From the NCBI GenBank assembly GCA_002421915.1, contig DISA01000077.1, positions 1 to 11,529 on the forward strand: a stretch of 11,529 nt of DNA, written 5' to 3'. How positions within the stretch are numbered: the stretch's first letter is position 1; every line of letters begins with the position of its first letter. This DNA comes from Gallionellaceae bacterium UBA6222 (lineage in GTDB: Bacteria; Pseudomonadota; Gammaproteobacteria; Burkholderiales; Gallionellaceae). The notes below the pieces were generated by a model. It made no database searches. It was given only the letters and a program-made list of their open reading frames with translations, and was not told the origin of the DNA. Both the position numbers and the translations under genes were made by a program. Positions 7,077 through 11,529 of the stretch are shown one piece after another.

Positions 7077-7517
7077 TTAGCAACCGCCTATATTCAAAGT
7101 AATTGTAGGAACACCATTTAGAGCGGCTGGCTCAGCATAAGTCACACCACATGTCGCCGGAGTTGGCGCATTGTTTTGAGAGAAAACTCCAGTCGCAGCT
7201 GTATAGGTATAACCCTGAAAACTAGAGAATGCCACATCAATACCGCCAGCAGCGGTACGAGGATACCCATTGACCAAATTTACAGTTGTGCCTTCCATGG
7301 TAATAGAACCTGTTGCTCCATTCTGACCCTGCGCAAGAGCGGCTGCATGTGCAATCGCAGCCGCTGACTGAACTCCACCAAACATACCTTGAGCTGAGGC
7401 GACCCGCGCATCATTCGATATATCAACAAACTTCGGCAGCGCCGTTGCCGCCAAAATCCCCAGAATCACGATCACCACGATCAGTTCGATCAGGGTAAAA
7501 CCTTGTTGTTTCTTCAT
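7077..7517 (-). CDS. mshA: MshA, major MSHA-type pilin
   Basis: This is the main structural subunit of the pilus fibre. The short leader MKKQQG precedes FTLIELIVVIVILGILAA, with Glu at +5 and the canonical type IVa helix. ALPKFVDISNDARVASAQG is a hallmark of the MshA/MshB pilins. The 140-residue mature protein carries Cys123 and Cys146, likely forming the C-terminal disulfide loop; the protein ends on that Cys. AGGAGAG lies 4-5 bases before the ATG, the best ribosome binding site in the window. By eye it is AT-richer than its neighbours, which may reflect codon bias for high expression or a different evolutionary history. A terminator hairpin follows the gene, isolating a short pilin transcript. 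MshB is the alternative name, but this is the only canonical short-leader pilin here and it has the best expression signals. Confidence 0.88.
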   Translation of the reverse strand: MKKQQGFTLIELIVVIVILGILAATALPKFVDISNDARVASAQGMFGGVQSAAAIAHAAALAQGQNGATGSITMEGTTVNLVNGYPRTAAGGIDVAFSSFQGYTYTAATGVFSQNNAPTPATCGVTYAEPAALNGVPTITLNIGGC

Positions 7518-7712
7518 TTCACTCTCCTAGCGTTATGGAGCCGCAGCCCCGTTAGTCTTGCCAAACCGCTTGTTTCAAGCCCCGCCGCAACAGGACGCTC
7601 CACCAGCGGGCGCCAATGTAACTGAATAAACACGGGGTTAGCAAGTTTTGTGGTGCAAAACCTATGAACGGCAAGGGATTGGCGACGAACGGTGGCACAT
7701 TTTTATGCAGTT
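7518..7712 (-). other. Intergenic region upstream of the major pilin gene
   Basis: This 195-base region between the membrane-protein gene and mshA has no plausible gene. It is the natural place for a pilin-specific promoter. It holds the strong ribosome binding site AGGAGAG (7522-7528), about 4 bases before the mshA ATG at 7517. I looked for a sigma-54 GG-N10-GC element and found none with correct spacing. Confidence 0.6.
7616..7644 (-). promoter_or_regulatory. Weak candidate sigma-70 promoter for mshA
   Basis: On the minus strand, TTGCTA (7639-7644) and TTACAT (7616-7621) are separated by 17 bases and lie about 100 bases before the mshA start. They match the -35 and -10 consensus at 4/6 and 3/6 positions. 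This is weak; the support is mainly that a major pilin gene followed by a terminator should have its own promoter. Confidence 0.22.
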
Positions 7713-8336
7713 TCAACCCGACCGGCTCAGCCAGATGAGCAGCAACACCAGCGTGTAAAGCCCGCCCAACATGAGAAAGGTTCCCACCTGGCGGGTGTAG
7801 CGCCCGACATAGCGCGCCACATCGTCGTGCGGAATTTCCAGCGGTTTGAGTGTCCGGCGCAGGGATAGCCAGCGGTTGGCGCCTTCTTCGAAATCGCGCA
7901 ACAGGCTGGGGCGAAACAGGGCAAACAGCGCAGCCAGCAGCGCGCACAGTGCACCCAGCAGCGCACTCAACACCAAGGTATCGAGCAGGCCACCCACCAG
8001 CAGGGGGTGATGGCCGAAGTGTTTGACAAGACCCGCGATGGCAGGCTCGCGGTCGAGTTGTATGCCGAAGAAATACAGCACATAGAGCGAGCCAGTCGCG
8101 ACCAGGATACCCGCCGGCTTGCGATGGCGGTAGAACCAGGGGTCGAGGCGGATGCTGCGTTCCAGCGCCTGGTCCATGCGCCGGGTGGAGACCCATCGAT
8201 CCAGTAACGCGCTGATGCGGTGCAGTTGTTGTGGTCTGAACAGCAGCAAGGCGCCAATCAATATTCCGCCCACGCTGCCGACAATCAGAAAGATAACGGC
8301 GGATTGCAGCAGCCAGGTCTGGATGAGCGGATGCAT
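7713..8336 (-). CDS. Four-helix membrane protein with an internal duplication, unknown function
   Basis: I do not recognise this 207-residue protein. Four hydrophobic segments are visible at about 11-33, 74-92, 112-142 and 184-203. It is built from two repeats offset by 108-109 residues: FRPQQL (33-38) matches FRPSLL (141-146), RWVSTRR (47-53) matches RWLSLRR (155-161), LE 58-59 matches LE 166-167, and GSLYVL (82-87) matches GGLYTL (191-196). The Arg-rich loops after helices 1 and 3 should be cytoplasmic by the positive-inside rule. I chose ATG at 8336; TTG at 8342, about 7 bases after GGAGG, is a possible start. The longer open frame up to 8561 overlaps the pseudopilin gene and is unlikely to be translated. 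Its position just before mshA suggests a role in pilus assembly or regulation, but nothing in the sequence proves it. Confidence 0.75.
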   Translation of the reverse strand: MHPLIQTWLLQSAVIFLIVGSVGGILIGALLLFRPQQLHRISALLDRWVSTRRMDQALERSIRLDPWFYRHRKPAGILVATGSLYVLYFFGIQLDREPAIAGLVKHFGHHPLLVGGLLDTLVLSALLGALCALLAALFALFRPSLLRDFEEGANRWLSLRRTLKPLEIPHDDVARYVGRYTRQVGTFLMLGGLYTLVLLLIWLSRSG

Positions 8337-8365
8337 GGTCAACAAAAGGCCTCCGCCCGCTTCAA

Positions 8366-8419
8366 TGTGGGTCGGGTTTGGGGCTTGGTGTTCGCTGTCG
8401 GACTGAAGTCCGACCCACA
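8366..8419. repeat. REP-like palindrome ahead of the membrane-protein gene
   Basis: Outer arms TGTGGGTCGG (8366-8375) and CCGACCCACA (8410-8419) are perfect inverted repeats. Inside, GTCGGACTGAAGTCCGAC forms its own hairpin. The architecture matches the mshO-leader palindrome at 5315-5362 (GGTCGG/CCGACC with a CTGAAG core), so both look like members of one REP/BIME family. It lies between the pseudopilin stop (8458) and the next start (8336), in the untranslated leader. Confidence 0.75.
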
Positions 8420-8457
8420 AACATCGCGGCTCCCTGCGCAAGCATGTGTTGTCACGT

Positions 8458-9111
8458 TTAGTCCAGCCAGTGGTAGGGTTCGGTCGGTTCGAACAGGGTG
8501 GAGACCAGTTCCTTGCCGGTCTCGGGCCGCCCCAGCGCCGGGTCATAACCGAGATGGACACGGAAGCGGATCCATTTGTTGCCGTCCTTGCCCGGGGTAA
8601 AGTGATCGGTCTGATTCGGCACGTAGATCAGCTCGCGTGATTTGAGGTCGAACATCCAGCTCCCCGGGGCGACAGTGCCCGGTGTCGGGTCGTAATATTC
8701 GCCCTTGTAGTTGGGCGGCAGTTTTTGCAACCAGGTCATGGGATTGTCGGTGGCGAGGATGGAAAGGTTCCGGTCGGTGACGGCGGCGCGCGTTTGCAGC
8801 GCGCCGTGGCGCAACACCAGCGCGCTCTGCAGCGCGCCTTCCACCTGTTGCATCGCGACTTTCTCCGCCTGTTCCTGATACAGCGGGATGCGCACCAGGA
8901 ACAGTCCCGCCAGCACCACGATGACAATGATGACGGCAAGGAATTCGATCAGGGTAAAACCCTTGCAGTATCTGCCATTTCCCCCCGTCCCTCTCACCCC
9001 GCCCCTCTCCCCCTGCCCCTCTCCCGCAAGCGGGCGAGGGGGGTGCACGGCGTCCGCCGGCATCCAATTCCCCGAATCCCAAATCCTGAATCCTGAATCT
9101 CGGTTCATCAT
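8458..9111 (-). CDS. MshF-like type IV pseudopilin with a repeat-filled leader
   Basis: This minor pilin-like protein probably belongs to the pilus-priming complex. It has a prepilin peptidase site CKG|FTLIE with Glu at +5, then a hydrophobic helix (FLAVIIVIVVLAGLFLV). The C-terminal half, with NPMTWLQKLPPNYKGEY, PGSWMFDLKSRELIYVP and IRFRVHLGY, resembles the MshF group, and it sits in the mshF position between mshG and mshA. I chose ATG at 9111, whose ATGA overlaps the mshG stop. This gives a 51-residue leader encoded largely by repeats (heptamers and a GC-rich palindrome). An alternative start is GTG at 8997, with purine-rich sequence upstream and a 13-residue leader; the mature protein is the same either way. 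The family call is from memory of conserved residues, so I leave the symbol blank. Confidence 0.72.
   Translation of the reverse strand: MMNRDSGFRIWDSGNWMPADAVHPPRPLAGEGQGERGGVRGTGGNGRYCKGFTLIEFLAVIIVIVVLAGLFLVRIPLYQEQAEKVAMQQVEGALQSALVLRHGALQTRAAVTDRNLSILATDNPMTWLQKLPPNYKGEYYDPTPGTVAPGSWMFDLKSRELIYVPNQTDHFTPGKDGNKWIRFRVHLGYDPALGRPETGKELVSTLFEPTEPYHWLD
8981..9043. repeat. GC-rich palindromic repeat in the leader of the MshF-like gene
   Basis: On the plus strand this is a run of CCCCTCTCC-like units. It ends in a near-perfect hairpin: 9016-9027 pairs with 9030-9041 (12 bp, one mismatch, AA between the arms). Read on the minus strand it encodes RPLAGEGQGERGG, a string typical of spurious translation of dispersed GC-rich repeats in proteobacteria. 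It lies in frame between the ATG overlapping mshG and the pilin cleavage site. Confidence 0.65.
9074..9101. repeat. Heptamer array (GAATCCY-type, 4 units)
   Basis: Four adjacent 7-base units (GAATCCC, AAATCCT, GAATCCT, GAATCTC) lie just downstream of the mshG stop, with a more diverged unit before them. Similar GGATTCx heptamer arrays are common in intergenic DNA of some Gram-negative genomes. Translated on the minus strand they give RDSGFRIWDSG, typical of repeat translation rather than a selected leader. Confidence 0.6.
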
Positions 9112-10349
9112 TTGCCCAGCGCCGCCTTGCCGAGGTCCCACATCGGCAGGAAGATGCCGAGGGCAAGCACCAGCACCAGCGCGCCAAGGGCCACGATCAT
9201 GATGGGTTCGATCTGGGCGGAAAGGGTCTTGACCTCGTATTCGACTTCGCGCTCGTACATGCCGGCGACTTCGAACATCAGGCCGTCCAGGTCACCGGTT
9301 TCCTCGCCGACGGCGATCATCTGCAGCACGACGGGGTTGAACACGCCGGTGGCGTGCGCGGTGCGCAGGATGCTTTCGCCGCGCTCGACGCCGTCGCGCA
9401 TCTGTTCGATCTTGCTGCGCATGTATTCGTTGTCCACCACCATGCCCACGGTGTTGAGTCCCTGCACGATGGGGATGCCGCTCTTGAACGACAGCGCCAG
9501 ACTGCGCGCGAAGCGTGCCAGCGTGCCTTTCAGGATGATTTTGCCGGCGATGGGCAGCTTGAATTTATAACGGTCCCATTTGTAACGCCCGTCCACGGTG
9601 TTGATCCAGGCACGAAAGGCGACCACGGCGCCGATCAGCATCGCCAGCAACAGCGGCCACGAGGTCACCATGAAATCGGAAAACCCCATCAATATTTTGG
9701 TCATCAGCGGCAGTTCGGCATGAAAACCCGCGAACACCTTGGCGAAGGCGGGGATGACGAAGATGTTGACGATGACGATGGCAATGGCCATGGCGATGAC
9801 CACGAACATCGGGTAGCGCACCGCGCCTTTGATGCGCTCGCGCATGTCCTTTTCAAACTCCAGATGCTCGTACAGACGCAAAAAGGTCTGGTCCAGCATG
9901 CCGGTCATCTCGCCGACTTGCACCATGCTGACATAGAACGGGGAAAATATTTTGGGGTGGCGGCGCATGGCGGTGGAAAGCTCGCGTCCACTGTCCAGGC
10001 TTTCGCGCAGGTCTTGCAACATGGCAGTAAAAGCCGGGTTCTGCGAGGATTCCTGCAAGCCGGCCAGCGCGCGCATGATAGGCACGCCGGATTTGAGCAG
10101 GGTGTACATCTGGCGCGAGAACAGCATCAACTCCAGCGGATCTACTGTCCGGTTCTGCGACAGCCGCTGCCACAAGGTCTGCCCCTGCACTTTGGTCGCA
10201 CGACTGCCGCCGGTCAGTTTGATTTCGGTCGGCGTGATGCCGGTGTTCAGCAACTGGTCGGCGATAACCCCGCTGTCGGCTCCTTCCAGCGAGCCCTGCA
10301 CCAGTTCACCGCCGCGGTTGCTGCGGCCTTTGTAGGAAAATACCGGCAC
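9108..10349 (-). CDS. mshG: MshG, inner-membrane platform protein (GspF/PilC family)
   Basis: This polytopic platform protein couples the ATPase to pilin polymerisation. It has 413 residues, normal for GspF/PilC. The N-terminus PVFSYKGRS is typical. Two GspF repeats are visible at about 70-200 and 275-402; each carries the hallmark LLKSGVPI or FKSGIPIVQGL followed by VGEMTGMLD or VGEETGDLD. Predicted helices are at about 178-200, 232-248 and 380-402. The start is GTG at 10349, one base after the mshE stop, preceded by GAGG about 8 bases upstream within the end of mshE, so translation is probably coupled. The stop overlaps ATG of the next gene (ATGA). It is intact. PilC or GspF are alternatives by family, but the msh gene order decides. 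Confidence 0.93.
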   Translation of the reverse strand: MPVFSYKGRSNRGGELVQGSLEGADSGVIADQLLNTGITPTEIKLTGGSRATKVQGQTLWQRLSQNRTVDPLELMLFSRQMYTLLKSGVPIMRALAGLQESSQNPAFTAMLQDLRESLDSGRELSTAMRRHPKIFSPFYVSMVQVGEMTGMLDQTFLRLYEHLEFEKDMRERIKGAVRYPMFVVIAMAIAIVIVNIFVIPAFAKVFAGFHAELPLMTKILMGFSDFMVTSWPLLLAMLIGAVVAFRAWINTVDGRYKWDRYKFKLPIAGKIILKGTLARFARSLALSFKSGIPIVQGLNTVGMVVDNEYMRSKIEQMRDGVERGESILRTAHATGVFNPVVLQMIAVGEETGDLDGLMFEVAGMYEREVEYEVKTLSAQIEPIMIVALGALVLVLALGIFLPMWDLGKAALGK

Positions 10350-10350
10350 C

Positions 10351-11529
10351 TTAATCCTCGATCTGGTTGCTGATGCGCATCACTTCGGCAATGCTGGTGT
10401 GGCCGCGTTTCATCTCGGCCAGCGCCGCATCAAGCAGGGTGCGCCCCTTGAGGTGGTCGCGCGCGGCCTGCATAAATTGGGTGTTGCCTTCGTGCGCGGC
10501 GGCATCCACCAGATCCTGTGTCATTTCCAGCATTTCATACACGCCCATGCGCCCATGGTAGCCGGTGCCGTTGCAGTGCGAGCAGCCGCGACCGTGCACC
10601 ATCTCGCCCCATTCGCCGCGTGCCACGCCTTCCGCTTCCAGCCATTCGGTTTCCTGCGGGGTCGGCTGGTGCGGCTCGCGGCAGCTTTCGCATACGCGAC
10701 GCAACAGGCGCTGCGCCAGCACCACCTGCACCGAGGAAGCAACCATGTATTTGGGCGCGCCCATATCGACCAGGCGGAACAGTGTGCCGGCGGAATCGCG
10801 GGTGTGCAGGGTGGAGAACACCAGGTGACCGGTCATCGCCGCGCGCATACCGATCTGCGCCGTTTCGGCATCGCGCATTTCACCGACCAGAATCACGTCC
10901 GGGTCCTGGCGCAGGGCAGAACGCAACACTTTGGAAAAAGTCAGGTCGATTTTTTCGTTCACCTGCACCTGGTTGATGCCGGGCAAACGGTATTCGACCG
11001 GGTCTTCGACGGTGATGACCTTTTTTTCCATGCGGTTGGTTTCCGCCAGCGCGGCGTACAGGGTAGTGGTCTTGCCGCTACCGGTCGGCCCGGTGACCAG
11101 CACCATGGCGCTGTTGCGTTCCAGCATCTTGCGGAAGCGCGTCAGCATGTCCGGCGGCATGCCGATCTTGTCCAGCGCCAGCACGCCCTCGCTCTGGCTC
11201 AGCAGGCGCATGACCACCGATTCGCCGAATTGGGTGGGCATGGTGGAAATACGGATGTCCACCTGCTGCTGGCGGATTTGCAGGTTGAAGCGCCCGTCCT
11301 GCGGCAGGCGGCGTTCTGAAATATCCATCTTCGACATCAGCTTGAGACGCAGCACCAACGCGGATGCGATCTTGCTGTCCGCCTGGCTCTGCAGATGCAG
11401 CACGCCGTCGATGCGGAAACGGATTTGCAAGCTGGCTTCCTGCGGCTCGATATGGATGTCGGAAGCACGCACCTGCATGGCATCCTCGAACACCGATTGC
11501 AACAGTTTGACCACCGGCGCGTCTTCCAG
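10351..11529 (-). CDS. mshE: MshE, MSHA pilus assembly ATPase (GspE/PilB family), 5'-partial
   Basis: This is the cytoplasmic hexameric ATPase that powers extension of the MSHA pilus through MshG. The frame is open to the window edge, so the N-terminus is missing. The visible part starts with LEDAPVVKLLQSVFEDAMQV and SDIHIEP, the N2 domain of GspE-type ATPases. Numbered from the first visible residue, Walker A GPTGSGKT is at about 147-154, the Asp box VEDPVEY follows at about 174-180, Walker B VILVGE is at about 212-217, and the His box is TGHLVFSTLHT. A tetracysteine zinc motif has CESC at about 280-283 and CSHC at about 316-319. All key residues are present. In known MshE proteins the missing N-terminal MshEN domain binds cyclic di-GMP; that cannot be seen here. 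The GspF gene follows after a single base, and the gene order supports MshE over PilB or GspE. Confidence 0.93.
   Translation of the reverse strand: MEDAPVVKLLQSVFEDAMQVRASDIHIEPQEASLQIRFRIDGVLHLQSQADSKIASALVLRLKLMSKMDISERRLPQDGRFNLQIRQQQVDIRISTMPTQFGESVVMRLLSQSEGVLALDKIGMPPDMLTRFRKMLERNSAMVLVTGPTGSGKTTTLYAALAETNRMEKKVITVEDPVEYRLPGINQVQVNEKIDLTFSKVLRSALRQDPDVILVGEMRDAETAQIGMRAAMTGHLVFSTLHTRDSAGTLFRLVDMGAPKYMVASSVQVVLAQRLLRRVCESCREPHQPTPQETEWLEAEGVARGEWGEMVHGRGCSHCNGTGYHGRMGVYEMLEMTQDLVDAAAHEGNTQFMQAARDHLKGRTLLDAALAEMKRGHTSIAEVMRISNQIED

Noticed and set aside
6955..7083. N-terminal extension of MshC to the TTG at 7083
   Set aside because: It would translate the UUCG terminator hairpin and the inverted repeat at 6966-6985, and it has no ribosome binding site; later ATG codons give ordinary leaders.
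7625..7660. Sigma-54-like TTGCAC...TTGC sequence before mshA
   Set aside because: The spacing between the two halves is 13 rather than 10 bases and the GG dinucleotide is missing.
7552..8196. Minus-strand open frame of 214 residues overlapping the four-helix protein
   Set aside because: Pro/Arg/Ala-rich, without membrane segments or family signature. The overlapping frame has four clean helices and an internal duplication, which chance would not produce.
8337..8561. N-terminal extension of the four-helix protein
   Set aside because: It would overlap the pseudopilin end and translate the REP-like palindrome; the extra residues look like repeat translation.
9354..10373. Plus-strand open frame (339 residues) opposite mshG
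   Set aside because: The His/Asp/Gln-rich sequence is the mirror of GspF codons and has no recognisable domain.
10399..11319. Plus-strand open frame (306 residues) opposite mshE
   Set aside because: It runs antisense to the Walker and His-box region of the ATPase, so it is a shadow frame.

Overview
The window is the distal part of an MSHA-type (mannose-sensitive haemagglutinin) type IV pilus operon. Every gene I accept lies on the minus strand, so transcription runs from position 11529 towards position 1. Gene order, pseudopilin signatures and the C-terminal family of the last gene match msh loci. By eye, GC is high (roughly 55-62%) and there are REP-like GTCGGGCTTCAGCCCGAC palindromes, dRS3-like ATTCCC-N8-GGGAAT repeats and GC-rich palindromes. 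Together these suggest a Gram-negative betaproteobacterium, perhaps of the Nitrosomonadales/Gallionellaceae type. This is an inference; no marker gene is present.

Layout in transcription order: mshE (assembly ATPase, 5' end outside the window), mshG (platform protein), an MshF-like pseudopilin, a four-helix membrane protein of unknown function, mshA (major pilin), a strong terminator hairpin, mshC, an intruding nucleotidyltransferase gene, mshD, mshO, mshP and mshQ (1155-residue exported putative adhesin). Downstream of mshQ lies a diverged 3' fragment of a second mshP, then about 256 bases with no gene I can support.

How the parts work together: MshE hydrolyses ATP to drive MshG, which extrudes MshA subunits. 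The pseudopilins (MshF-like, C, D, O, P) probably form the priming tip complex that presents MshQ. All pilins carry a type III leader ending in Gly, cut by a prepilin peptidase encoded elsewhere.

The most interesting pattern is that the pseudopilin leaders have been used as landing sites. mshO carries a 48-bp REP palindrome in its leader. mshP carries a 154-bp inverted-repeat-flanked element in its leader. The MshF-like gene carries a GC-rich palindrome plus a heptamer array. mshD carries a 60-residue leader that looks like a separate small protein fused in frame and overlapping the nucleotidyltransferase gene. In all four cases the start codon still sits at, or overlaps, the upstream gene's stop. 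Because the leader is removed from the mature subunit, these insertions are probably tolerated. A second notable point is a clear internal duplication in the four-helix membrane protein.
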